Source: Candidatus Omnitrophota bacterium
Lineage (GTDB): Bacteria > Hinthialibacterota > Hinthialibacteria > Hinthialibacterales > Hinthialibacteraceae
Assembly: GCA_016934335.1 (NCBI GenBank)
Contig: JAFGTC010000244.1
Span: 1-63,084 of the forward strand
Reading direction: 5' to 3'
DNA: 63,084 nucleotides
This document shows, piece by piece, positions 9,699-17,006 of the stretch (its first letter is position 1; every line of letters starts with the position of its first letter). The notes under the pieces were generated by a model. It was given only the letters and a program-made list of their open reading frames with translations, was not told the DNA's origin and did no database searches. The position numbers were made by a program, and so were the translations under genes.

Positions 9699-10688
9699 TC
9701 AATTCACGGGGGAAAGGCCCGGCATTTGCGCCTCATACAATACGCCCATGCGGCGGAACCGGTTATAGCGATCTTCGACAATCGCTTGGCCGTCCAGGGC
9801 TTCCAATTCTGATAAATGGCGAAGAATCGCTTCCTTGACTTTGACGGCCGTCGCTTCCGGATTGCGATGCGCGCCTCCCAGCGGTTCGGAAATAATCTCA
9901 TCCACTAGATCGAGATTTTTCAGGTCCTGCGCCACAATGCGCATGGTTCCCGCCACGCTGGAAGCCATGGTGCGATCCCGAAGTATAATGGCGGCGCACG
10001 CTTCAGGCGTACAGACGGCGTAATATCCATTCTCCAGCATCAACACCCGGTTCCCGACGCCGATCGCCAAGGCGCCGCCGCTGCCCCCCTCGCCAATGAC
10101 GACGCAGATGATGGGGACGTTCAATTGCGACATAATTTCCAGATTCTCTGCGATCACGAGATGCTGCCCGCGCTCCTCGGCGCCGATGCCGGGAAAGGCG
10201 CCTGGCGAATCGATTAAAGTGACGATCGGCATGCGCATACGCGCGGCGGTCTCCATAATCCGCCGCGCTTTTCGGAATCCCTCGGGATTGGGCATGCCGA
10301 AGTTGCGGCGAATATTCTCTTCGGTATCGCGCCCCTTCTGATGACCGACAATCGCGACGGAGCGGCCGCCGATCGAACAAAATCCAGCGACAATGGCTTC
10401 ATCGTCGCGATAGGCGCGATCTCCATGTAATTCCATGAAATCGTCCGCAATCATACGGATGTAATCCAGACAATAGGGCCGATCCGGATGTCGAGCCAGT
10501 TGGACCTGCTGCCATGGAGTCAGATGAGAGTAGATTTCTTCCAATAAATTATTAAGTTTATCTTTTAATGGCTTGATTTCACTGGATAAATCAATATCCC
10601 GGGAAGAGGCGTACACTTCGAGTTGTTCAATCTTGGATTCGATCTCACGAAGCGGTTTTTCGAATTCCAGATAACGCATTGAATTCAT
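9699..10688 (-). CDS. accA: Acetyl-CoA carboxylase carboxyltransferase subunit alpha
   Basis: Transfers the carboxyl group from biotin carboxyl carrier protein to acetyl-CoA, giving malonyl-CoA for fatty-acid synthesis. It acts with AccD in the cytoplasm. The 329 aa length and text are typical: an N-terminal helical part (YLEFEKPLREIESKIEQLE), then the crotonase-fold core with HPDRPYCLDYI, FMELHGDRAYRDDEAIV, GHQKGRDTEENIRRNFGMP, SPGAFPGIGAEERGQ and EGGSGGALAIGVGN. AAGGA stands just before two possible ATGs, at 10688 and 10679; the spacing favours neither clearly. accD and the biotin subunits are not in the window. Confidence 0.97.
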   Translation of the reverse strand: MNSMRYLEFEKPLREIESKIEQLEVYASSRDIDLSSEIKPLKDKLNNLLEEIYSHLTPWQQVQLARHPDRPYCLDYIRMIADDFMELHGDRAYRDDEAIVAGFCSIGGRSVAIVGHQKGRDTEENIRRNFGMPNPEGFRKARRIMETAARMRMPIVTLIDSPGAFPGIGAEERGQHLVIAENLEIMSQLNVPIICVVIGEGGSGGALAIGVGNRVLMLENGYYAVCTPEACAAIILRDRTMASSVAGTMRIVAQDLKNLDLVDEIISEPLGGAHRNPEATAVKVKEAILRHLSELEALDGQAIVEDRYNRFRRMGVLYEAQMPGLSPVN

Positions 10689-10959
10689 TTTCCTTTATGT
10701 GTGATTATTTGCATCAATGCCGTATAAATTCGCGGTTGAACGGACGGTTTATTCAATAGCCGATCCCTCCGGGTCATGAAATGAGGGGGGCGCATAAACC
10801 ATCTCGCAAGATTTGCGCCGGGTTTGATTAAATGACGCTTGGGTTATTTTACTTGATTCACGCGAAGGGACAATGTTTCCGCTCTTTCAAGGCTTCGAAA
10901 TGCCTTCTGCCTGGCGGAATAGGAAAATCGCCTCCGTTAACAAGTAATAAGAAGAGGCC
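10689..10959. other. Intergenic region, 271 bases, nothing firm seen
   Basis: Only a short AAGGC/GCCTT hairpin near 10890-10915 is visible downstream of the DUF2007-like gene. It has no T-tract. No clear promoter was found by eye. Confidence 0.3.
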
Positions 10960-11232
10960 TTATTCGTCTTCCTGCGCAGAATCTTCGATGGGATTGGATT
11001 GAGAAGATTGGAGGACTTCGGCAATGATCGTTTTAGCCCGGTCGACATCCTCTTCCAACACCTGGATTTGTGATCCGCTGTTCAATTCCGTCGATTGCAG
11101 ATAATCTAATATTTCATGATTGTGGATCGCGCAATCAATGCCCGCGTCTTGGAGGGCGGATTGGATCAGCGATTCTTCCACTTGATCTTCCGTTATATAA
11201 ACCACCACTAAATTCTCATCGTTTTTATCCAT
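10960..11232 (-). CDS. Small DUF2007-like putative signal-transducing protein, 90 aa
   Basis: A short cytoplasmic protein beginning MDKNDENLVVVYITEDQVEE. It has the layout of the DUF2007 family: a strand, then a helix with EESLIQSALQDAGIDCAI, a strand pair, then EEDVDRAKTIIAEVLQ and an acidic tail. The molecular function of the family is not established. The open frame begins 30 codons earlier, but the ATG at 11232 has a perfect GGAGG seven bases upstream. It stands alone, divergent from the HAD-DMT pair and about 270 bases upstream of accA on the same strand. Confidence 0.75.
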   Translation of the reverse strand: MDKNDENLVVVYITEDQVEESLIQSALQDAGIDCAIHNHEILDYLQSTELNSGSQIQVLEEDVDRAKTIIAEVLQSSQSNPIEDSAQEDE

Positions 11233-11390
11233 CTTAGCGCCTCCATTCAGCGGATACAGATATTTTACCATGAATCGCAAGTTTTTTTGAATAGAATATT
11301 CGAATTCCGCATCTCTATACACTCCATCAAACGAAAGAAAAACAGGTATACTCCTGACATCGACCGACTTTGGAATTTCAGGAGGGAAAC

Positions 11391-12116
11391 ATGCCGGCGA
11401 TTCGCGCGTTATTCATGGATCTGGATAATACGCTTACGAACGATTCAGAGAGCCTGCGGCTGTCGTTGACCGCCATCCTGCCTCGCCTCTCGCAATTGCG
11501 CCCCGATTTGACCGACGAAGAGATTTACCAGACATTCCGAAAAGTGAACAATCGGCATTGGGAGAATTACGACGAATCGCCCATCGCCGCCATGACGCGA
11601 TCCGTAGATGTGCGAACCTTGATCGCGCAGGAAACCTTGGAGGCGCTGGGGCGCCCCAATCCAAAGCTGGCCCGAGAACTTGCCATCACGTTTCAGGCTT
11701 CCCGGAGAAATACCTACATCTGTTATGACGATTCGATTCCGGTTTTGCAAAAACTGCACGGCCGAATTCCTTTGATTCTCATCACGAACGGCAATTCGGA
11801 AATGCAGCGGGAAAAGATTGCTCGCTGCCAATTGGCGCCCTACCTGGACGCCGTCTTCATTGCCCAGGAAGTCGGCGCATCCAAGCCGTCGCCCGCCATT
11901 TTTCAAAAGGCGCTGGATTCGGCTGAAAAAGAACCGCAGGAAACCCTGATGGTTGGAGACAATCCCGACAAAGACATCCAGGGGGCGCAAAATCTCGGCA
12001 TCCGGACCGCCTGGATGCGCCGCGGCGACCGGAGCGCCGATTCCTCCCAAGTGAAGCCCGATTTTATCATTCGCACCTTGACTGAAATCCTGGAGATTAT
12101 CGAACATCATGCATAG
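11391..12116 (+). CDS. HAD-superfamily phosphatase (subfamily IA)
   Basis: Probable phosphomonoesterase of 241 aa. The HAD motifs are complete: motif I FMDLDNTLT with nucleophile Asp10 and Asp12, motif II ITNGNS, motif III Lys in ASKPSP, motif IV MVGDNPDKDIQGAQ. A helical cap lies between motifs I and II, and the late text GIRTAWMRRGDR fits the YjjG/NANP-like group. The substrate could be a nucleotide or sugar phosphate and cannot be fixed from sequence. The ATG at 11391 has AGGAGGG five bases upstream, so the earlier in-frame TTG is not used. It overlaps the next gene by eight bases, indicating translational coupling with the DMT transporter. Confidence 0.88.
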   Translation: MPAIRALFMDLDNTLTNDSESLRLSLTAILPRLSQLRPDLTDEEIYQTFRKVNNRHWENYDESPIAAMTRSVDVRTLIAQETLEALGRPNPKLARELAITFQASRRNTYICYDDSIPVLQKLHGRIPLILITNGNSEMQREKIARCQLAPYLDAVFIAQEVGASKPSPAIFQKALDSAEKEPQETLMVGDNPDKDIQGAQNLGIRTAWMRRGDRSADSSQVKPDFIIRTLTEILEIIEHHA

Positions 12117-13095
12117 CGACGCCCAAGTCCAAGCCCAAGTCCAATCCCAAGCCCAAGTCCAAGCCAAGCGATCTTGGTACATCGGCTTGATCTGTGTGCT
12201 TGGCGCACAAATTCTGTTTGGCACCACATTCGCCGTCAACAAATTTGTCATCAGCCAAGATGTGGATCCCGTCCTGATGGGGTTCAACCGAGCCTGGATC
12301 GCCATTGTGTGCCTGTTTCCGTTTTATCGGCGGAATCGAGGAACGACGCGATGGACGCCGAAAGACTGGCGGTTGGTCTTTTTTGTCGGGGCGTTCGCAA
12401 CCGCAGGCGCGATGATTCTTGAATACATGGGAACAGAGCACACGGCCGCCTCCAACGTCTCCTTGATTATATCCACCGAGTCGGTGCTGGCCATTCTTCT
12501 CGCCGTTCTGATTCTCAAAGAGAAATTGCGATTGTCCACGATCTTCGGCGGCGTGGGGGCGATGGTTGGAATGGCGCTGGTTTTGTGGGAGGACATTCAA
12601 ACCTTTCAAGTTCACGGCGGAAGCGACTTGTTCGGCGACCTTTTAGTGACTGCATCCGTTTTTTTATGGTGCTTATACACGATCAACAGCAAGCGCATTC
12701 TGCAAAATTCCGAGCCCTTGATCGCTCATTTTTTTATTACGATTTTCAGTTGCTTCACGTTGGGGCTGGTTTCGTTCCTTCGCGGCTCTTGGCCGGCCGT
12801 CATGGAGATGAGCCTTTCCGCCTGGATAGGGACGCTCTACCTGGGCGGCGTCTGTTCGGGATTTGCGCATTGGCTCTATTTTCAAGCCTTGAAGCGGCTG
12901 CCCGCATCCTTGGTCTCGCTGACGTTGACTCTGCTGCCCGTTTTCGGCGTCACTTTTTCGATTCTTTTGCTGGGAGAGACGCTGTCGATCAACCAAGCCA
13001 TCGGCGGCCTGGCCATTGCGGCCGGCGTGGGATACGCCGTCTGGCCTCAGGATCATGAGGTTCCCATCCCCGAAGAAGCGCCGCCCGGCGCGTAA
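12109..13095 (+). CDS. DMT-superfamily (EamA) exporter with Gln/Val repeat N-terminus
   Basis: Inner-membrane metabolite or drug exporter. Two EamA halves with about ten hydrophobic helices are visible. The first begins WYIGLICVLGAQILFGTTFA, and the end of the second reads ILLLGETLSINQAIGGLAIAAGV. Length is 328 aa, somewhat over the usual 290-300 because of the ends. The N-terminus before the first helix is a repeat of Val-Gln-Ala-Gln type, encoded by imperfect hexanucleotide repeats (see the repeat entry). The start ATG lies inside the stop region of the HAD gene (eight-base overlap), so the two are coupled. The substrate is unknown. Confidence 0.88.
   Translation: MHSDAQVQAQVQSQAQVQAKRSWYIGLICVLGAQILFGTTFAVNKFVISQDVDPVLMGFNRAWIAIVCLFPFYRRNRGTTRWTPKDWRLVFFVGAFATAGAMILEYMGTEHTAASNVSLIISTESVLAILLAVLILKEKLRLSTIFGGVGAMVGMALVLWEDIQTFQVHGGSDLFGDLLVTASVFLWCLYTINSKRILQNSEPLIAHFFITIFSCFTLGLVSFLRGSWPAVMEMSLSAWIGTLYLGGVCSGFAHWLYFQALKRLPASLVSLTLTLLPVFGVTFSILLLGETLSINQAIGGLAIAAGVGYAVWPQDHEVPIPEEAPPGA
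12119..12171 (+). repeat. Imperfect hexanucleotide tandem repeat in 5' end of DMT gene
   Basis: About eight units of CAAGTC / CAAGCC / CAATCC follow the start codon and encode alternating Gln with Val, Ala or Ser. Units of six bases keep the frame, so gain or loss of units would lengthen or shorten the tail rather than switch the gene off. Confidence 0.75.
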
Positions 13096-13104
13096 TTTAC
13101 ATCG

Positions 13105-13167
13105 CCGGCGGAGTCGGATCGATCCGCCGGAACGACAAAACGGGGCGCGGAAAATCCACGCCCCGTT
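13105..13167. terminator. Double hairpin terminator between convergent genes
   Basis: Hairpin 1 has an 8-base-pair stem (13105-13112 with 13123-13130). Hairpin 2 has a 7 to 9-base-pair stem (13139-13147 with 13159-13167) and, read on the minus strand, is followed by TTTT. Hairpin 2 therefore best fits the end of the oxidoreductase gene; hairpin 1 may serve the DMT gene. Confidence 0.65.
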
Positions 13168-13196
13168 CGCGTATCGATTGATAGAAAGAAAGGGAA

Positions 13197-14456
13197 TTAT
13201 GCGCCCGGCACCGGAATGGGAGCAGGGGGCATCGCTTTATCCCAGGACATCCCTTTGGGAACGATATCCAGATCCATGTTCAAGGCCTCGTCCCAGGAAA
13301 GTTTCTTGCCTGAATAGGCGGCCATGCGCCCGATGATGGCGGTGAAGACGCTTTCGGCGACCTGCATGGCTTCATTGAGATAGGGTCCCTCGCCGGCAAT
13401 GCTGGCCTGCAGATCCGCATGCTCCTGGACATACGGATTTCGTCCGCCGGACGCCATATCGCAGCAATTGCTGACAAAGCCGTTGGGGCCTTTCTTCGTT
13501 CCGAAGATTAATTCGGACACTTCGTTGTAGGAATTGTTCCAATGACGGCTGAAGCTCATCACATGGACATCATTGGGATAAATGAAATCGCAGGAGAAAT
13601 GATCCCAGATGTTGCCGTATTTTTCAATCTTGGGCTTCCAGGCGCGGCCGCCGGATGCGATAACCGCCACCGGATGCGATTGGAAGACCCAGTTCATAAT
13701 GTCGAGATTGTGAACATGCTGTTCGACGATATTGTCGCCGCAAATCCAGCAGAAGTTGTACCAGTTGTAGAGTTGATATTCGAGGTCGCTCATGCCCGCT
13801 TTGCGATCCCGGGCGTGAGGCAGAGTGCCGTCCCAGTAAGCGCGCCCGCCGACGATATCGCCCAAGACGCCATCATGAATCTTCTTGATGGTTTCCACAT
13901 AAGGCAGTTGGTGACGCCGCTGGGTGCCGGTCACGATATGCAGTTTCATCTCTTCCGATTTTTTGGCGGCCGCCATGAAACGGCGCGTGCCGTTGGGATC
14001 GACGGCGATCGGCTTTTCACAGAAGCAATTCTTCTTTGCCGCGACGACCGCTTCGAAATGCTCCGGTCGGAATCCCGGCGGAGTGGCGAGAATGACATAA
14101 TCCATGTCCAACTGAAGAAGTTTCTTGTATCCATCAAGATCCCAAAAGATGTTTTCCGGCTCGACCTTGATGTTTTTCGCCAGGTTCTCATTTTTCTTGA
14201 ATTGATCGACGGCGCCTTTGGCGCGATCCTCAAAAACATCGCAGACGGCGACAAGCTCGATTTGATCGTTCGCTTGAATGGCGTTCTGGACGGCGCCTGT
14301 TCCACGGCCGCCGCAGCCGATCACGCCGATTTTCATCGGACCGGCCGCTGCATGAGCGTTCTTGAGCAGACTGAATCCAGCCATCGCCGTGGCGCTTAAC
14401 GCCGTCGTTTTCCCAAAATCTCTGCGTGTAAGTCCTTTTTTCATTTCCTCTTTCAT
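13197..14456 (-). CDS. Gfo/Idh/MocA-family oxidoreductase with Tat signal
   Basis: NAD(P)-dependent sugar or inositol-type oxidoreductase, probably periplasmic. Residues 1-37 are a twin-arginine signal (LTRRDFGKTTALSATAMAGFS... ending AHA). The Rossmann fold starts MKIGVIGCGGRGTG. The family motif EKPIAVDPNG is present, and a C-terminal alpha/beta domain follows (WDGTLPHARD, NIVEQHVHNLDIMNW). Tat-exported members of this family are abundant in Planctomycetes-like and other sugar-degrading lineages. Length is 419 aa. AAGGAG lies about ten bases before the ATG at 14456. The substrate is unknown; a single gene with no sugar-catabolic neighbours gives no hint. Confidence 0.9.
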   Translation of the reverse strand: MKEEMKKGLTRRDFGKTTALSATAMAGFSLLKNAHAAAGPMKIGVIGCGGRGTGAVQNAIQANDQIELVAVCDVFEDRAKGAVDQFKKNENLAKNIKVEPENIFWDLDGYKKLLQLDMDYVILATPPGFRPEHFEAVVAAKKNCFCEKPIAVDPNGTRRFMAAAKKSEEMKLHIVTGTQRRHQLPYVETIKKIHDGVLGDIVGGRAYWDGTLPHARDRKAGMSDLEYQLYNWYNFCWICGDNIVEQHVHNLDIMNWVFQSHPVAVIASGGRAWKPKIEKYGNIWDHFSCDFIYPNDVHVMSFSRHWNNSYNEVSELIFGTKKGPNGFVSNCCDMASGGRNPYVQEHADLQASIAGEGPYLNEAMQVAESVFTAIIGRMAAYSGKKLSWDEALNMDLDIVPKGMSWDKAMPPAPIPVPGA

Positions 14457-14864
14457 CCTTCATACTCCTTTATGATTCAATTCGTAATGGGAATCGTACT
14501 CTCAGATTCCGCCGACTATGAATCCCTTCGTTGAATCGAAGAGCCAGAGGCGCGGCGCGTTCCGCCGAATTTCTCCACCAAGCGCGAAAAGAAGAGGCGT
14601 TTACGGCTTGAGCATGGAAAAACATCGCGCCTTCGCTGCTCTCCTCCCTCCGATATCTCGGATGGTTCACAGTATCATGCACCGGAGATATGATAAAGGT
14701 TTACAGGCCAAACATCCAGCCAAGTCTTATCTGGATTCCATAAAAACGCAGCGCCGCAAATCCCTTGACATCCAAACTACGCCCCCCATAGTATCATTAA
14801 ATCCTTTCCGTAAAAATATCAGGGAGGGCATCGATGCCAGAAACGATCCGGAAGGATGGGAGTG
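14457..14864. other. Divergent intergenic region, about 400 bases
   Basis: It holds the upstream regions of the oxidoreductase (minus) and the GNAT gene (plus). A promoter is seen at 14765-14794. An open frame at 14518-14865 has basic, low-information text and no ribosome site, and is not called. Confidence 0.5.
14765..14794 (+). promoter_or_regulatory. Candidate sigma70-type promoter for GNAT gene
   Basis: A perfect TTGACA (14765-14770), an 18-base spacer and TAGTAT (14789-14794) stand about 70 bases before the GNAT start. Confidence 0.55.
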
Positions 14865-15350
14865 ATGAGCAGCATAGAGATTCGTAGAGCCGATCGCAGC
14901 GACTTTCCCGCCGTGACGAAATTATGGCTGGAGATGATGGAATATCATCTTTCTTTGGATCCGCGATTCGAATTATCCTTCGATTCAGAACAAGCCTACG
15001 CCGAATATCTCGACTCGATTTTCGATAATTACGACTACGCCGTTTTCGTGGCGCAGATTCACGGGGAAATTGTTGGATATACGATTGCCATGATATTGAG
15101 CAATCCAGCGGTTTTTTCGTTGTCGCGCTACGGATTCATCGCCGAAATGATGGTGACCAAAGAGCATCAGCGAAGCGGAGTCGGAAGCCATTTATGGAAT
15201 TTTGTTCGCCGGTGGTTTCACCGCCGCGGAGTGAGCGTCATCCAACTGAACGTCTCTCCCAACAATGAACGCGGCTGCCAATTTTGGAAGCGTGTGGGCT
15301 GTTCGGAATTTTTGCATATATTGTGGCATACGATCCCCAAGGATCTTTAA
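14865..15350 (+). CDS. GNAT-family N-acetyltransferase
   Basis: Acetyl-CoA dependent acyltransferase, 161 aa, single GNAT fold. It begins IEIRRADRSDFPAVTKLW. The acetyl-CoA binding motif A reads MMVTKEHQRSGVGSHLW (Arg/Gln-x-x-Gly-x-Gly type), and motif B reads VIQLNVSPNNERGCQFWKRVG, with the common Asn and Phe-Trp-x-x-x-Gly. The acceptor substrate is unknown. ATGs at 14856 and 14865 are nine bases apart; the second matches the domain start, with GAAGG about nine bases upstream. The next gene (UbiA) follows 33 bases after the stop and may be cotranscribed. Confidence 0.88.
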   Translation: MSSIEIRRADRSDFPAVTKLWLEMMEYHLSLDPRFELSFDSEQAYAEYLDSIFDNYDYAVFVAQIHGEIVGYTIAMILSNPAVFSLSRYGFIAEMMVTKEHQRSGVGSHLWNFVRRWFHRRGVSVIQLNVSPNNERGCQFWKRVGCSEFLHILWHTIPKDL

Positions 15351-15383
15351 ACTAGAAAATCAAAACGAGACGATACGCTTCTT

Positions 15384-16379
15384 ATGCCGATCTTATCCCA
15401 AACAACCAAAGCCCTGTGGGAAATCGCCCGCCCCCGACACTGGGTGAAAAACGGATTTGTTTTTGCTCCGCTGATCTTCGCCAAAGAATTTTCCAATCCC
15501 GTCGCAGTCGAACGCACGCTGCTGGCCTTCTTCTTTTTCTGCTTCTATTCCTCCTGCATCTACATGATCAATGACATTGCCGACATTGATCGAGACCGGC
15601 TGCACCCGAAAAAGCGAAATCGGCCTCTCCCCTCCGGACGCCTTTCTATTCGAACCGTCCAACTGGCATGCGCGGGGCTTTTTCTATTCACTACGGCCGG
15701 ATCGCTGATGCTGTCTTGGAAATTTACGGCGATCGGTCTGATTTACGCGACCATCCATATCCTCTATTCCTTCGGAGGAAAATCGATTGTCGTGCTGGAT
15801 GGGATGATGGTGGCTTCGGGCTTCGTGCTGCGCACGTACGCCGGCGCGCTGGTCATCGGCGTCAATTTTTCCGATTGGCTGTACATCTGCGCTCTGTTTG
15901 TCTCTCTGTTTTTGGCTTTCAGCAAGCGCCGCCACGAAATCATATTGCTCGGCGAGGAAGACGCCGGACATCATCGGCAGATTTTGCAGGAATATTCAAC
16001 TCAGCTGCTCGATCAAATCATCAGCATTGTCACGGCCGCCACGCTGGTTACATACTCGCTTTACTGCATTGACTCGACGCCTCCCGCACAACGCCCGAGT
16101 CCGTCGCCCTCTCCAGCGGCGGGCGGACAACTATCCATCCCCGCTTTGACGCCTTCATCCGCGCCAGCCGCGGGCGATTCGAAGGCCTCGAAATACAACC
16201 CTTTAATGAAATACACAATCCCCTTTGTAATCTACGGCGTCTTTCGCTATCTCTATCTTGTCTACCGGCGGGAAGAGGGGGGAAATCCCACCGAACTGCT
16301 CTTATCCGACCATCCGTTGCTGATCAATGGACTACTTTGGCTCAGTGTTGTTTTTTGGGCTTTGTATTTTGGCGAATAA
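15384..16379 (+). CDS. UbiA-family prenyltransferase, decaprenyl-phosphate phosphoribosyltransferase-like
   Basis: Membrane enzyme of the UbiA superfamily. The opening ARPRHWVKNGFVFAPLIF and the Asp-rich motif NDIADIDRD (63-71) followed by HPKKRNRPLPSG match the branch that moves phosphoribose from PRPP to polyprenyl phosphate (Rv3806c-like). KRRHEIILLGEE (181-192) is the second conserved loop. Seven to nine hydrophobic helices are visible. Odd feature: residues about 231-272 (bases 16074-16199) are a Pro/Ser/Ala-rich low-complexity insert between two helices, before the conserved YTIPFVIYGVFRYLYL. The family and membrane topology are clear; the exact substrate is inferred from similarity. 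It may be cotranscribed with the GNAT gene. Confidence 0.85.
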   Translation: MPILSQTTKALWEIARPRHWVKNGFVFAPLIFAKEFSNPVAVERTLLAFFFFCFYSSCIYMINDIADIDRDRLHPKKRNRPLPSGRLSIRTVQLACAGLFLFTTAGSLMLSWKFTAIGLIYATIHILYSFGGKSIVVLDGMMVASGFVLRTYAGALVIGVNFSDWLYICALFVSLFLAFSKRRHEIILLGEEDAGHHRQILQEYSTQLLDQIISIVTAATLVTYSLYCIDSTPPAQRPSPSPSPAAGGQLSIPALTPSSAPAAGDSKASKYNPLMKYTIPFVIYGVFRYLYLVYRREEGGNPTELLLSDHPLLINGLLWLSVVFWALYFGE

Positions 16380-16405
16380 ATGCTAAAAAGATTTCAAATT
16401 AGCTA

Positions 16406-16433
16406 TTGACTTGCATGCGCTTGCGTGTAATGT
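16406..16433 (+). promoter_or_regulatory. Candidate promoter for Asp-rich protein gene
   Basis: TTGACT (16406-16411), a 16-base spacer and TAATGT (16428-16433). The match is moderate. It lies about 105 bases before the preferred start at 16539. Confidence 0.35.
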
Positions 16434-16538
16434 ACCGAGCTGAAAGTGGTTTTTAATTCTGGGAGCGGATCCTCCCTTAAGGAAAAAGGTGTATTGAGGT
16501 ATACGATTATGGGAAAAAACTATCATAGGGGTGATAAA

Positions 16539-16910
16539 ATGTTACGTGCAAAGAACAAAGCAATTGCCATCACAATGCTGGAATCAGGGAAACTAATGGT
16601 TTGGGTGCAGCACGCGAACGGGCGTTTAACTCCCTGCATCATCGCTATATTTAACGAAGAAGATCTTTACGCATCTTTCGGGAGCGATTCCATGTCGCTG
16701 AAGTGGGAGAGCGACGCTGGTTTTGAGGATGTTGAATCCGAAAAATTCGACGATGACGATGACGATTTCATCGACGAGGATTTGTTTGACGACGACGACG
16801 AGGACGATGACGATTTCGACGACGACTACGACGACCTCGACGATGACGACGACGATTTTGACGATGATTTCGACGACATGGACATCGACCAGGACGACGA
16901 CGATTTTTAA
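16539..16910 (+). CDS. Asp-rich tail protein of unknown function, 123 aa
   Basis: No family recognised. Residues 1-70 form a compact, plausible small beta domain (AIAITMLESGKLMVWVQHAN, PCIIAIFNEEDLYASF). Residues 71-123 are an extreme acidic tail: about 38 of 53 residues are Asp, punctuated by single Phe, Tyr, Leu or Met. No signal peptide. The open frame runs back to 16446, but AGGGG eight bases before the ATG at 16539 makes that the likely start (an ATG at 16509 is possible). The tail is encoded by GAC/GAT runs. It could bind basic proteins, cations or nucleic-acid-binding surfaces; the sequence does not decide. A stable hairpin lies downstream at 16956-16982. Confidence 0.7.
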   Translation: MLRAKNKAIAITMLESGKLMVWVQHANGRLTPCIIAIFNEEDLYASFGSDSMSLKWESDAGFEDVESEKFDDDDDDFIDEDLFDDDDEDDDDFDDDYDDLDDDDDDFDDDFDDMDIDQDDDDF

Positions 16911-16955
16911 AGATTTCGGCAGGCTCTTGTTTTAAGATGCATATTCGATGAGGCG

Positions 16956-16982
16956 CGCGCTCCGGCGATAGTCAGGAGCGCG
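16956..16982. terminator. Hairpin between convergent genes, possible terminator
   Basis: A perfect 8-base-pair stem (16956-16963 with 16975-16982) has an 11-base loop but no T-tract on either side. Placed between the stops of the Asp-rich gene (plus) and the FAD oxidoreductase (minus). Confidence 0.4.
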
Positions 16983-17006
16983 GGCGGGGCGGAATATCTA
17001 GATGAT

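Noticed and set aside
12119-12171. Short repeats as a CRISPR array
   Set aside because: Units are six bases with no spacers and are in frame within a gene.
11445-12615. Minus-strand frames of 286 and 172 codons opposite the HAD and DMT genes
   Set aside because: Both opposite-strand genes have full motifs and good ribosome sites; the minus frames have none.
14518-14865. 115-codon plus frame before the GNAT gene
   Set aside because: Basic, low-information text crossing a good promoter, no ribosome site, no family.
16741-16910. GAC/GAT runs as a possible CRISPR or microsatellite array outside a gene
   Set aside because: The runs lie in frame inside an acidic protein with a ribosome site; no spacer structure is present.
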